A stretch of 64,000 nucleotides of DNA, taken from contig CAVUBL010000021.1 of NCBI GenBank assembly GCA_963739795.1, positions 1-64,000 on the forward strand. The letters run 5' to 3'. Shown here in pieces: positions 31,373 through 40,361 of this stretch. The stretch's first letter is position 1. Every line of letters begins with the position of its first letter. The stretch comes from CAVUBL01 sp963739795. Its GTDB lineage: Bacteria; Acidobacteriota; Thermoanaerobaculia; Multivoradales; DATKCC01. The position numbers and the translations under genes are program-made. The notes beneath the pieces were generated by a model. That model searched no databases, was not told the DNA's origin, and worked only from the letters and a program-made list of their open reading frames with translations.

Positions 31373-33403
31373 TCACAGTCCGTGCCGGCGGCACAGCTCG
31401 CGGGACGCGGTGTCGGGTAGGTCCCGAACCCGCGCGCAGTGTTCCGCGAGCATCTGGCGCGCGCGAACGAGCAGCGGTTGACCGGGCTCGAGGGTCTGCT
31501 CGGCGATGGACAGGGCCCGCTCGAAGAGCCGCCGCGCGACGGCGTCCTGGCCGAGGCGGGAGCGGGCGAGGCCGAGGTTGAGGAGTGTCCGCGCCAGCTC
31601 CGGGTGGTCGCCGCCGTAGATCTTCTCGACGGTTGCCGCGAGGGGCTCCAGGATCTCGGCGGCCTCGGCCGCTTCGCCGCGATCGAGGAGCAGAAGGGCC
31701 AGCGCTTCGCGACTGCCGGCGAGCTCCGGGTCGTCGTCGGGCAGGGCCTCGCGAATCGCCAGGGCGCGTCTCAGGAGCTTCTCGCTCTCCTCGGTGTGGC
31801 CGCGGTAGTAGGCGATCCCGGACAGGTTGTGCAGGACCTTCGCCACTCGCGGGTCGTTGTCCCCCCAGAGGCGCTCGTCGAGGACCAGGGAGCGCCGCAG
31901 GGTGGTCTCGGCCTCGTCGAAGCGGCCGTGGGCGGCGAGGGTGGTGCCCAGCTTATTGAGGACGTCGGCCTCCTGGGGGTGCGCAGGTCCGGGCTGTGCC
32001 GCGTAGATCGCAAGGGCCCGGCGGAACAGCGCCACCGGGTCTCCCCGGCCCGAGAGCTGATCGAGCGAGCCGAGACGCACCAGGGTCTCGGCGACTTCCG
32101 GATGCCCGGCTCCGCGGAGCCGCCGGCGGATCTCGAGCGCCTGCTCGAGCAGCGGCCGGGCCTCGTCGTACAGGCCGAGAGCGGTGTGAATGCCACCCAG
32201 GGTGTCGAGGAGCTGGGCGCGCACGAGGGGTTGATTTTTGAGATCCCGGTCCTTGCCCAGGCGCTCGATTCCCCGAGCCAGGAGCTCGTGGACGTCCGGT
32301 ACGCGGCCCCGGGCCTGGCGCGGGTCCGAGGCCTCGAACAGGCCCTCCAGGTACTCCACCACCGCGTCGGCCCGAGCGGTCTCCTGCTCCGCTTCGCGGC
32401 GGGCCTCGAGAGCCCTCTGGCGCTCTCCCCTCAGGTCGAGGGTGTACTTGAGGCCGCCCAGGACGAACAGCACCGCCACCGCCGCCGCGAGGAGGCGCAG
32501 GCGCCGCCGCCGGGGCTTGCCGCGGATCCAGGTGAGGCGCTCGGCGGCCTCGGCGACGGTGGGCCGGGCCTCCGGGGCGACGGCCTCCAGACGCCGGATC
32601 AGCGCCGCGAGGCTCGGGTCCGCGACTTCGTCGAGGGGGAGGGTGTCGCCGTCGGCGGCTTTAACCAGCAGGAGCGGCTCCGGCACGTCGGTGGGGTAGG
32701 CCGGCCGGCCGGTGAACAGCTCCTGGAGCAGCAGGCCGAGGGCGAAGGCGTCGCTCGCCGCGGTCGCCGGCTCGCCGCGCGCCTGCTCCGGGCTCATGTT
32801 GGCGGGGGTTCCCACCAGGCTGCCGAGCCCGGTCCGGGCGACCGGCGCGGGGACCCACCAGGAGGAGCCGGGGCCCGGCGCCACCGGCTGCGGGGGGTCC
32901 GCCGGGGCCGCGGCGGGCTCGCGGCCGCCCTCGACCGCCGAGAGGGCGAGGCCGAAGTCCAGCACCTTGACCTCGCCCTGGGCGGTGATCATCACGTTGT
33001 CGGGCTTGAGATCCCGATGGACGATGCCCTTCTCGTGGGCCGCCTCGAGGGCCCGGGCCACGGCCTCGGCGACGGTGAGCCGAGCGGCGGGCTCCAGCCC
33101 GTCGGCGAGGGCGCGGCGCAGGGTGCGGCCACGGATCAGCTCGAGGACGAGAAAGTCCTCGCTCGCGCTCTCCAGATACCCGTGGATGCGGCAGACGTTG
33201 GGATGATCGAGCTGGGAGAGGAGCCGGGCTTCCTCGAGGAAGCGCTCGCGGGCTCCGGCGCTCGAGAGGTCGCTCCGGATCGTCTTCAGCGCCACCTCGC
33301 GCTCGAGCTTTTCGTCGAAGCCGACGAAGACGGCGCCCATTCCCCCCTCGGCGATCTCGCCGGTGATCCGAATGTGGCCGATGCGGTCCCCTGGATGAGT
33401 CAT
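31373..33403 (-). CDS. Membrane Ser/Thr protein kinase with TPR repeats
   Basis: A 676-residue Hanks-type kinase. The kinase domain (about 8-290) has the Gly loop GEIAEGGMGAVFVGFD, Lys40 in EVALKTI, HRDLKPDN and KVLDFGLAL, followed by SPEQARGEPATAASD. A proline-rich insert sits in the activation segment. One membrane helix (LRLLAAAVAVLFVLGGLKY) separates it from an outer region of tetratricopeptide repeats of the Kinesin-light-chain type (for example LDTLGGIHTALGLYDEARPL, LVRLGSLDQLSGRG, LNKLGTTLAAHGRFDEAE). The architecture is common in Acidobacteriota. The ATG at 33403 overlaps the upstream histidine kinase stop in ATGA. Confidence 0.88.
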   Translation of the reverse strand: MTHPGDRIGHIRITGEIAEGGMGAVFVGFDEKLEREVALKTIRSDLSSAGARERFLEEARLLSQLDHPNVCRIHGYLESASEDFLVLELIRGRTLRRALADGLEPAARLTVAEAVARALEAAHEKGIVHRDLKPDNVMITAQGEVKVLDFGLALSAVEGGREPAAAPADPPQPVAPGPGSSWWVPAPVARTGLGSLVGTPANMSPEQARGEPATAASDAFALGLLLQELFTGRPAYPTDVPEPLLLVKAADGDTLPLDEVADPSLAALIRRLEAVAPEARPTVAEAAERLTWIRGKPRRRRLRLLAAAVAVLFVLGGLKYTLDLRGERQRALEARREAEQETARADAVVEYLEGLFEASDPRQARGRVPDVHELLARGIERLGKDRDLKNQPLVRAQLLDTLGGIHTALGLYDEARPLLEQALEIRRRLRGAGHPEVAETLVRLGSLDQLSGRGDPVALFRRALAIYAAQPGPAHPQEADVLNKLGTTLAAHGRFDEAETTLRRSLVLDERLWGDNDPRVAKVLHNLSGIAYYRGHTEESEKLLRRALAIREALPDDDPELAGSREALALLLLDRGEAAEAAEILEPLAATVEKIYGGDHPELARTLLNLGLARSRLGQDAVARRLFERALSIAEQTLEPGQPLLVRARQMLAEHCARVRDLPDTASRELCRRHGL

Positions 33404-35184
33404 CCCTGCCATTGCTTCACGGTCTCGGTCCAGGCTCGCTCCAGGGCCGGAACGCGCTCCGAGCAGCCCGCGAGGTCCCCTTGCCGTGCCGCGGTGGCGA
33501 CGTCGGCGGCCCGGGCGGCCAGGTCGGCGGCACCGAGGAGGCCGGCGCTCCCGGCCAGGGCATGAGATGCCGCCGCCAGCGCCTCGCGGTCGGCTTCGGG
33601 GAGGGCGCGCCGGACGGTCGCCAGGTCGCTTTCGCCCTGCCGGAGAAAGGCCGCCACCGTCGACTCTCCCGTCGTCTCGTCCAGGCGCTCGAGGGCCGCG
33701 AGGCGCGCCGCGAGGTCGTCGCCGGCGGGCGCCGACCCATCGATCCCCAGGCGGTGGTCGAGCACCGCGGCCAGCTCAACGCTGCCGAACGGCTTGACCA
33801 GGCGGTCGTCCATGCCGGCGGCGAGGCAGCGCTGGAGGTCGTCCGGCCCGTTGCGGCCGGTGACGGCGATCACCGGGACTCGCCGCTCGGCCGCTTCCGC
33901 CCCTTCGTGCCGGCGCAGCCGGTGGCAGGTCTCGAATCCGTCGACGCCGGGCATCTCGCAGTCGAGCAGCACGGCGTCGAAGCGGCGCTCCTCGAGCCTC
34001 GCCAGAGCCTCCTCGCCGCCGGCCACCGCCTCGGCGGCGAACCCGAGCTCGGCCAGGAGGGCCAGGCCCACCGAGCGGTTGACGCCGCGGTCGTCCACCA
34101 CCAGGATCCGGCGATTCCGCCGAGCGGGATCGACGGGATCCGGCGGGGGCGTGAGGGGGGCGATGCCGCCGCCCCGGGCCCGTTCCAGGGGCAGCCGAAA
34201 CCAGAACGTCGATCCGACGCCCCGCGTGCTCTCAAAACCGATCTCGCCGCCCATCAGCTCGACGATGCTCTTGGAGATGGCCAGGCCCAGGCCGGTGCCG
34301 GAGAGAACGCCGGAGCCCGAGCTGCCCACCTGGCTGAACGGCTCGAAGAGCCTGGCCCGGTGCTCCGGCCGGATGCCGACGCCGGTGTCGCGCACCTCGA
34401 AGCGGATCGCTGCCTTGGCCTCGCCGTCTTCCGCCGGTGTTACGTTCAACGTCACCGAGCCCCGGCGCGTGAAGCGGACCGCGTTGCCCACCAGGTTGAG
34501 GAGTACCTGCCGCAGTCGCACCGGGTCGCCGTGGAGGGCGTCCGGAACGGCGGCGTCGACATGCAGGCGCAGGTCCAGCTCGCGCTCGGCGGCGCGCGGC
34601 GCCGACAGCCGCACCACCTCGCCGGCGAGCTCCCGCAGGTCGAAGTCCCGCGGCCGAAGCCGCAGGTGCCGGGCGTCGATCCGCGACGCCTCGAGGATGT
34701 CTTCGGCCAGGGCGAGAAGAGATTCGGCCGACGTCCTGAGCAGCTCCGCCTGCCGGCGCTGGTCCGCCGCCAGGCGGCTCCGGAGCAGCAGATCGGTCAG
34801 GGCGAGGATGCCGTGCATCGGGGAGCGGATCTCGTGGCTCACCCTGGCCAGGAGGCCGCTCTTGGCACTCTCGGCGGCCCGGGCGCTCTGCTCCGCCAGT
34901 TTGCGTCGTTCGAGCTCGGCTTCGAGAGCGGTCCAGAAGCGCTGCCGCAGCAGGAGGGCGGTGACCCCCCCGAGGACGAGGATGCCCAGGGCGACGAGGC
35001 GGTCGGGGAGGCGAAGCGCCGGTGCGGAGAGGGCGAGACCGCTCAGGGCTGCCAGCGAGAGCAGGAGGCCGGCGAGCCCCAACCGGTCGAGCCGGCGCAG
35101 CTCATCGCCGCCGGGCCTGTGCCCCCGCGCCGCCAGCCGGTGAAACCTTCGGCCCCATGGGCGCTCATGCGGGTCTCGCGACAC
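33400..35184 (-). CDS. Hybrid histidine kinase with REC and Hpt domains
   Basis: A 594-residue sensor kinase. Two N-terminal membrane helices (about 35-53 and 60-80) have almost no periplasmic loop. HisKA follows with phospho-acceptor His117 in ARVSHEIRSPMHG. The ATPase domain has LLNLVGNAVRFTRRG, VRDTGVGI, SGTGLGLAISKSIV and GSTFWFRLPL. A receiver domain (about 350-470; ILVVDDRGVN, LLDCEMPGVDGFET, LVKPFG) and an Hpt domain (SHALAGSAGLLGA) complete a phosphorelay. The start is GTG inside the end of the response regulator gene (about 20-base overlap). It is the middle of a three-gene operon. Confidence 0.9.
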   Translation of the reverse strand: MSRDPHERPWGRRFHRLAARGHRPGGDELRRLDRLGLAGLLLSLAALSGLALSAPALRLPDRLVALGILVLGGVTALLLRQRFWTALEAELERRKLAEQSARAAESAKSGLLARVSHEIRSPMHGILALTDLLLRSRLAADQRRQAELLRTSAESLLALAEDILEASRIDARHLRLRPRDFDLRELAGEVVRLSAPRAAERELDLRLHVDAAVPDALHGDPVRLRQVLLNLVGNAVRFTRRGSVTLNVTPAEDGEAKAAIRFEVRDTGVGIRPEHRARLFEPFSQVGSSGSGVLSGTGLGLAISKSIVELMGGEIGFESTRGVGSTFWFRLPLERARGGGIAPLTPPPDPVDPARRNRRILVVDDRGVNRSVGLALLAELGFAAEAVAGGEEALARLEERRFDAVLLDCEMPGVDGFETCHRLRRHEGAEAAERRVPVIAVTGRNGPDDLQRCLAAGMDDRLVKPFGSVELAAVLDHRLGIDGSAPAGDDLAARLAALERLDETTGESTVAAFLRQGESDLATVRRALPEADREALAAASHALAGSAGLLGAADLAARAADVATAARQGDLAGCSERVPALERAWTETVKQWQG

Positions 35185-35875
35185 GGTCCCCGTCCCGTGC
35201 GGCCGGCTCCAGGGCGTCCAGCGGAACCAGTCCCGTCTGCAAGGCGTGCAGCGCCGCCTCCACCCGGTTGCTCGCGCCCAGCTTGTCGAGGATGTGGGCG
35301 ACGTGGGTGCGGACCGTGATCTCGGCCACGCAGAGCTTGCCGGCGATCTCGCGGTTGCTCATCCCGCGGGCGACCTGCTCGAGGACCTCGTGCTCCCTGG
35401 GCGTCAAGGCGTCCATGGTGACCGAGGCCGCGCCCGGCTGGAAGTGACTGAGGAGCCGGCGGGTGAGGCGCGGAGGCAGCCAGGCCTCGCCGCGGGCCAC
35501 CCGGCGGATGGCTTCGAGGAAGTCCGACTTCGGCGACGTCTTGGAGAGGAAGCCCAGGGCACCGGCCTCGATCGCCGACAGGATCTCCGGCTCCGCGTCG
35601 GGGCTGGTGAGAGCCACGATCCCGATCTCCCGCTGCTTGGCGAGGATCCTCCGGGTCGCTTCGACGCCGGCGAGCCCGGGGAGCCTCAGGTCCATCAGGA
35701 TCACGTTCGGGGTGCGGCGCTTCGCCTGCTCGACCGCTTGGTGGCCGTCCTCGGCCTCGCCCACCACCTCGACGTCGGAGGCGCCCGACAGCAAGGAGCG
35801 CACGCCGGCCCGGACGACGGGGTGGTCGTCGACGACGAGCACCCGGATCGGACCCGCTGTGTCTTTGCTCCTCAT
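35165..35875 (-). CDS. NarL/FixJ-type response regulator
   Basis: A 236-residue regulator with a receiver domain (acidic pair Asp16-Asp17 in LVVDDHPVVRAG, phospho-acceptor Asp62 in NVILMDLRLPGL, and the conserved Lys in GALGFLSKTSP) and a LuxR-type DNA-binding domain (LTPREHEVLEQVARGMSNREI, then ITVRTHVAHILDKL). The ATG at 35875 (MRSKDTAG) follows AAGGGA. An ATG at 35890 is possible but has no site. First gene of the RR-HK-Ser/Thr kinase operon; the Hpt domain of the kinase is its probable phosphate donor. Targets are unknown; autoregulation from the adjacent 270-base gap is possible. Confidence 0.9.
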   Translation of the reverse strand: MRSKDTAGPIRVLVVDDHPVVRAGVRSLLSGASDVEVVGEAEDGHQAVEQAKRRTPNVILMDLRLPGLAGVEATRRILAKQREIGIVALTSPDAEPEILSAIEAGALGFLSKTSPKSDFLEAIRRVARGEAWLPPRLTRRLLSHFQPGAASVTMDALTPREHEVLEQVARGMSNREIAGKLCVAEITVRTHVAHILDKLGASNRVEAALHALQTGLVPLDALEPAARDGDRVARPA

Positions 35876-35956
35876 CGAGTCCCTTCCCATGAGTGAACGC
35901 ACAAAGCCTACGTTCACACGTCTCCGTTATCAAGTATACGGTAAAGAGTCTCTTGG

Positions 35957-35978
35957 GCGCCACCCCGCGGGGTGGCGC
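35957..35978. promoter_or_regulatory. Perfect 22-bp palindrome in divergent intergenic region
   Basis: GCGCCACCCCG is followed directly by its reverse complement CGGGGTGGCGC with no loop. It lies between the divergent response regulator and M14 peptidase genes. It could be an operator for either, or a remnant of a repeat, since it contains GGTGGC. The 271-base gap otherwise holds no gene. Confidence 0.4.
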
Positions 35979-36146
35979 GTCTCATCGCTCCGTTGAGAAC
36001 GAAATCAGCGCATCGCTGACGACGACGGCGGCTTCACTTCGCTAGCGTCACGGTGCTCTCGGGATTCTGACCGGCTCGCTGCCCGCCGTCGCCCGTGGCG
36101 GCGGTACGACCGGGCCGGACGCCCGCCGACCAGGAGGATCCAGGCG

Positions 36147-39100
36147 ATGTACGCAATCCGAGCTGTCCGCACCTTCGTGCTGTGCGTCTGTCTTCCGCTC
36201 GCCGTCCTGGCGACGGCAACGCCGCTCGGCGCGGCACAACCTCCCCCGGCCGGCGACCCCCTCGCCGACGGCCCGCCGGCGGGCCTGCCGCTCACCGCCG
36301 CCAAGGACCTCGCCGGCGACGGACCCTGGGTGGTGCGGGTCCACACCGTCGACCGCGGGATGATCGAGGCTCTCGCGTCCTGGGCCGACATCTGGTCGGT
36401 GGACCGCGAGGCGGGCTACGTGGTGGTCCAGCTCTCTCGCGCCGAGGAGCTGAAGCGGCTCCTGGGCCTGGGCCTGACGGTCGAGCTCGACGTGGTCGAG
36501 ACCGGTCGTCTCAGCCGCCTGGGGATCCCGCTCGAGGCCCAGGCCACCGGCATCCCCGGTTACCCCTGCTACCGCACCGTCGAGGAGACCTACGCCACCG
36601 CGCAGGCGATCGTGGCGGCGCACCCGGATCTCGCGACCTGGATCGACATCGGCGACTCGTGGGAGAAGACCCAGAACCCGACCGCCGGCTATGACCTGAT
36701 GGTGCTGCGGCTGACCAACTCGGCGGTGCCGGGGCCGAAGCCGATCCTGTTCGCCAACTTCGCGATCCACGCCCGCGAGTACACCACCGCCGAGCTCGGC
36801 ACCCGGTTCGCCGAGTACCTGGTGGACAACTACGGGGTCGACCCGGACGTGACCTGGATCCTCGACTACCACGAGGTCCAGCTATTGCTGCAGACCAACC
36901 CGGATGGCCGCAAGCTGGCCGAGACCGGCCTGTCGTGGCGCAAGAACACCGACAACGACTTCTGCTCGAACACCAACAACCGGGGCGTCGACCTCAACCG
37001 CAACTTCGACTTCGAGTGGGGCTGCTGCGGCGGCTCGAGCGGCAACCAGTGCGACGTCACTTACCGCGGTCCGCTGCCGGACTCGGAGCCGGAGACGCAG
37101 GCCGTTGAAGCGTACGTCGCGTCGATCTTCCCCGACCAGCGAACGGACGACCTGGTGACGCCGGCGCCGGACGACGCCACCGGCGTCGCCCTCGACATCC
37201 ACAGCCACGGCCAGCTCGTGCTGTGGCCGTGGGGCTTCACCTCCTCTGTGGCACCCAACGGCATTGCGCTCCAGACCCTCGGCCGCAAGTTCGCCTACTT
37301 CAACGGCCACACGCCGCAGGAGGCGATCGAGCTCTACCCGACCGACGGCACGACCGACGACTTCTACTACGGCGAGCTGGGGGTGGCCGGCTACGCCTTC
37401 GAGCTCGGCACCGCCTTCTTCGAGAGCTGCAGCTACTTCGAGTCGAGCATCCTGCCCGGCAACCTCGCCGCTCTGCTCTACGCCGCCAAGGTGGCGCGCA
37501 CGCCGTACCTGACGCCGGCCGGTCCTGAGGCGCTGAGCGTCGTGGCGTCGCCGCAGCCGGTGGTGGCCGGCACCCCGGTGAGCTTGACCGCCGTCCTCGA
37601 CGACGGCCGCTACAACAACACCAACGGCACCGAGCCGACGCAGACCGTCGCCGACGCCGAGGCGTATGTCGACCTGCCCCCCTGGGACGGCTCCGCGATG
37701 GCGCTGCCGGCCTCCGCTGGCGACGGCACCTTCGACGAGGTCTCCGAGGCGGTGGCCACGACGATCGACACCACCGCCCTCGCCCCGGGCCGCCACCTGC
37801 TCTTCGTGCGCGGCCAGGACGCCGCGGGCAACTGGGGGCCCGTCGGCGCGGCCTTCCTGGACGTGGTCGACCCGGCGACGGCGCCCACCCTCCAGGGCAC
37901 GGTGCGCGACGTCGGGACGCTGGCGCCCCTGGCCGCCACCGTGACGATCGGTAGCTACGTCACCGCCACCGACTCCGAGACCGGCGGCTACTCGCTGCAG
38001 GTGCCGGCCGGCACTTACGACGTCACCGCGTCGGCGGCGGGCTACCTTCCGGCCACCGCGCCGGGCGTGGTGGCGGACGAGCTCGACGTGGTGACCCAGG
38101 ACTTCGACCTGATCCCGCTGTCGGCCTGCACGACCGTCGACTTCGACGACGGCAGCGCCGCCGGCTGGTCCAACAGCCCAGCCTCGACCTGCACCACCGG
38201 GAGCTTCGTCGTCGCCACCCCGACCGAGGTGGTGGATGGCGGCGTGGTCACCCAGGTCGGCGGCGACCACACCAGCGGCACCGGCAACGCCTTCTTCTCA
38301 GGCGTGAACACCGCCGCCGGGACGGACGACGTGGACGGCGGCGCCTGCATCGTCGAGTCGCCGGTCTACTCGGTGGCCGCGCCGTCCTCGCTCTCCATCT
38401 GGTACTTCCACGGCCAGCGCGATGCCGGCGGCGACTCCGGGGACCACTTCCTGCTCGAGCTGTCGACCAACGGCGGCGCGAGCTGGACGCCGCTGGCCGC
38501 CTACGGTGACGAGACGGTGAACGCCGCGTGGACCGAGGCGACGGCCGACGTGCCGGCGGGCGCGGAGGTGAAGCTGCGCGTGGACGTGGCCGACGGCACG
38601 GCGACCGGCGACCTGGTCGAAGCCGGCGTCGACGACCTGTGGATCTGCCCGACGGCGGCGCAGTGCAGCGTCCCCGCCGACTGCGACGACGGCCTCTACT
38701 GCAACGGCGCCGAAACCTGCGCCGGCGGCTTCTGCCAAGCGGGGACCGACCCGTGCGCGCCGCTCGCCTGCGACGAGGTGAACGACACCTGTTTCGCCGC
38801 TCCCACCGAGGTGACCTTCACCTCCATCGCGGCTGACGATGGGTACGTGCTGGAGTCGCGCGAGAGCTCGGACGCCGGCGGCTCGATCAACTCGACGTCG
38901 AGCACCACCAGCGCCCTGCGGGTGGGTGACGACAGGAAGGACCGGCAGTACAAGACGGTGGTTTCCTTCGACACGTCGTCGATCCCCGACGGCGCGACGA
39001 TCCTCTCGGCGACCCTGCGGCTGCGCCGCGGCACCCTGTCCGGCACCAACCCGTTCACCATCCACGGCACCTGCTGGGCGGACGTCCAGAGCGGCGGCTT

Positions 39101-39377
39101 CTCGGGCTCGACGGCGCTCCAAAGCAGCGACTTCCAGGCCACGGCGACCGCGGTGCAGGCGGCGAGCTTGTCCAACGCCGCGTCCAACGGCGACTGGTCG
39201 GAGGGCAACCTCGACGCCGCGGGCCTGGCGGCCATCGACAAGGTCGGGACCACCCAGCTCCGCATCTACTTTGCCCTCGACGACAACGACGACCGGGGCA
39301 ACGACTACCTCGGTTACTACTCGGGAGACAACTCCAGCTCGGCCAACCGGCCGCAGCTCGTCGTGACCTACCAATGA
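36147..39377 (+). CDS. Secreted modular M14 zinc carboxypeptidase
   Basis: A 1076-residue precursor: signal peptide (about 1-30), propeptide-like region, M14 domain (about 140-460), linker/Ig-like region, carboxypeptidase-regulatory beta-sandwich (about 580-650; TLQGTVRDVGTLAPLAATV), a jelly-roll-like segment, a Cys-rich CSVPADCDDGLYCNGAETC motif and a C-terminal DNRLRE-type domain (about 895-1075; YKTVVSFDTSSIPDGATI). Zinc ligands are His208 and Glu211 in NFAIHAREYTT and His352 in LDIHSHGQLVLWPWG. The catalytic Glu419 is in GYAFELGTAFF. An active extracellular carboxypeptidase is likely. The ATG follows AGGAGG. Confidence 0.9.
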   Translation: MYAIRAVRTFVLCVCLPLAVLATATPLGAAQPPPAGDPLADGPPAGLPLTAAKDLAGDGPWVVRVHTVDRGMIEALASWADIWSVDREAGYVVVQLSRAEELKRLLGLGLTVELDVVETGRLSRLGIPLEAQATGIPGYPCYRTVEETYATAQAIVAAHPDLATWIDIGDSWEKTQNPTAGYDLMVLRLTNSAVPGPKPILFANFAIHAREYTTAELGTRFAEYLVDNYGVDPDVTWILDYHEVQLLLQTNPDGRKLAETGLSWRKNTDNDFCSNTNNRGVDLNRNFDFEWGCCGGSSGNQCDVTYRGPLPDSEPETQAVEAYVASIFPDQRTDDLVTPAPDDATGVALDIHSHGQLVLWPWGFTSSVAPNGIALQTLGRKFAYFNGHTPQEAIELYPTDGTTDDFYYGELGVAGYAFELGTAFFESCSYFESSILPGNLAALLYAAKVARTPYLTPAGPEALSVVASPQPVVAGTPVSLTAVLDDGRYNNTNGTEPTQTVADAEAYVDLPPWDGSAMALPASAGDGTFDEVSEAVATTIDTTALAPGRHLLFVRGQDAAGNWGPVGAAFLDVVDPATAPTLQGTVRDVGTLAPLAATVTIGSYVTATDSETGGYSLQVPAGTYDVTASAAGYLPATAPGVVADELDVVTQDFDLIPLSACTTVDFDDGSAAGWSNSPASTCTTGSFVVATPTEVVDGGVVTQVGGDHTSGTGNAFFSGVNTAAGTDDVDGGACIVESPVYSVAAPSSLSIWYFHGQRDAGGDSGDHFLLELSTNGGASWTPLAAYGDETVNAAWTEATADVPAGAEVKLRVDVADGTATGDLVEAGVDDLWICPTAAQCSVPADCDDGLYCNGAETCAGGFCQAGTDPCAPLACDEVNDTCFAAPTEVTFTSIAADDGYVLESRESSDAGGSINSTSSTTSALRVGDDRKDRQYKTVVSFDTSSIPDGATILSATLRLRRGTLSGTNPFTIHGTCWADVQSGGFSGSTALQSSDFQATATAVQAASLSNAASNGDWSEGNLDAAGLAAIDKVGTTQLRIYFALDDNDDRGNDYLGYYSGDNSSSANRPQLVVTYQ

Positions 39378-39451
39378 GGGCGGGGACGTGATCGATGCCC
39401 CGTCGAAACCCAGCGTCCAGGACGCCGATCCCAAGACGAGGAGATTCACCC

Positions 39452-39553
39452 ATGAGAGCCACCATCGTCTTCCTCGGCGCGGTGCTCGCGCGCTGTAGCG
39501 GCGACGGAACGAGGGGCAGACCTACGGCCCTCCGCCGGTCTGATCTGAGCTGA
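39452..39553 (+). pseudogene. 5-prime remnant of a secreted protein gene
   Basis: A ribosome-binding site (GAGGAGA) and ATG start MRATIVFLGAVLARCSGDG, which looks like the beginning of an export signal. It then loses coding character and stops at 39551-39553, just before family A repeat copy 2. It seems to be the start of a gene whose remainder was deleted or displaced by the repeat. Confidence 0.45.
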
Positions 39554-39564
39554 AGCCGGGCCGC

Positions 39565-39697
39565 CGGGAGGGTTGCACACGCCCGCGGGTTGGGTGGCTT
39601 GCTCGGCGGCGGACTGCGCCGGCGAGAAACCACCGCGCCCCGCGGGCTGCCCCCTCGGCGGTTGTGGCGCACCTGAAGAGCGGGTGGACCGTTTCAG
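39565..39697 (+). repeat. Family A repeat, copy 2 (short form)
   Basis: Contains GCACACGCCCGCGGG, the hairpin GCTCGGCGGCG/CGCCGGCGAG and GCTGCCCCCTCGGCGGTTGT, then joins directly to GAAGAGCGGGTGG. It lacks about 55 bases present near the end of copies 1 and 3. It lies upstream of the vapBC promoter. Confidence 0.75.
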
Positions 39698-39708
39698 TCC
39701 GGCCAGGA

Positions 39709-39748
39709 TTGACATGCATGTGCATGCAACCTAGGCATGAATGCATGC
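39709..39748 (+). promoter_or_regulatory. vapBC promoter/operator region
   Basis: A consensus -35 TTGACA at 39709-39714 is followed, 17 bases later, by a weak -10 (TAGGCA). The stretch is packed with TGCATG units (39715, 39721 and within ATGCATGC at 39741), giving overlapping palindromes. VapB-type antitoxins usually bind such repeats with their toxin to autorepress, so this is the likely operator. Confidence 0.45.
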
Positions 39749-39984
39749 GCACGACCATCCAGTTGAGTGACACGCACCGGGCCCGGCTCCTGGATCTGGC
39801 CGCGCGCCGCGGGGAGAAGGGGTTCTCATCGATTGTCGAGGAGGCTCTGGGGCGGTACTTCGAACGGGAGGACCGACGGCGGGAGGCGGTGGACCGGGCC
39901 TTGGCGGCGCTGGGGAGTTTCTCGCCGGAGGAGGCGGATCGCCTCGAGAGGGAGGTCGAGGGGCTGCGGCGGAGCTGGCGATGA
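39745..39984 (+). CDS. vapB: Ribbon-helix-helix antitoxin (VapB-like)
   Basis: A 79-residue protein whose N-terminus MRTTIQLSDTHRARLLDLAA forms the beta-strand/two-helix pattern of ribbon-helix-helix DNA-binding proteins. The charged C-terminal half (EEADRLEREVEGLRRSWR) would wrap the toxin. The ATG at 39745 is used; the upstream open frame lacks coding character. No strong ribosome-binding site is visible. The stop overlaps the toxin start in ATGA. It forms a type II toxin-antitoxin pair with vapC. Confidence 0.82.
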   Translation: MRTTIQLSDTHRARLLDLAARRGEKGFSSIVEEALGRYFEREDRRREAVDRALAALGSFSPEEADRLEREVEGLRRSWR

Positions 39985-40361
39985 TCCTCGTCGACAGTGA
40001 TGTCCTCATCGACGCCTTGAGGGGCCGAGAGCCGGCCCGATCGAGGATTGCCGAAGGGCTGGAGGCGGGAACGCCAGTGACCACTGCGATCACTGCCTTC
40101 GAGCTGCGCTCGGGGGCGCGGACTCCGAAGCAGGAAGAGGACATCGAGGCCCTTCTGACGCCTCTCGGCGTCCTGCCCTTCGACGGGGACGCGTCCCGCG
40201 CCGCCGTGAGCGCTCGCCGAGAGCTCGAGGGGCGAGAGGAGACGATCGGCATGGCGGATTACCTGATCGCAGGCGTGTGCCTCAGCCGCGCTTTGCCGCT
40301 CCTCACCCGGAACCGCGATCACTTCGACCGGATCTCGGGGCTTCGGCTCGTCAGCCTTTGA
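39981..40361 (+). CDS. vapC: PIN-domain toxin (VapC-like)
   Basis: A 126-residue PIN-domain ribonuclease. The acidic active site is complete: Asp5 in ILVDSDVLIDAL, Glu41 in TAFELRSGAR, Asp93 in GMADYLIAG, with Asn111/Asp113 in LTRNRDHF. VapC toxins cleave tRNA or rRNA and are held inactive by VapB; the target here is unknown. Translation is coupled to the antitoxin by a 4-base overlap. The last 18 bases of the gene, with about 75 bases that follow, recur at 44480-44576 as part of a family B repeat. Confidence 0.88.
   Translation: MILVDSDVLIDALRGREPARSRIAEGLEAGTPVTTAITAFELRSGARTPKQEEDIEALLTPLGVLPFDGDASRAAVSARRELEGREETIGMADYLIAGVCLSRALPLLTRNRDHFDRISGLRLVSL

Noticed and set aside
31439..35319. 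Two long plus-strand frames opposite the signalling operon
   Set aside because: They mirror kinase and receiver coding sequence; no start signals and no recognisable domain.
36734..36970. Possible second peptidase start inside the M14 gene
   Set aside because: In-frame codons only; the domain is continuous and preceded by a proper signal peptide at 36147.
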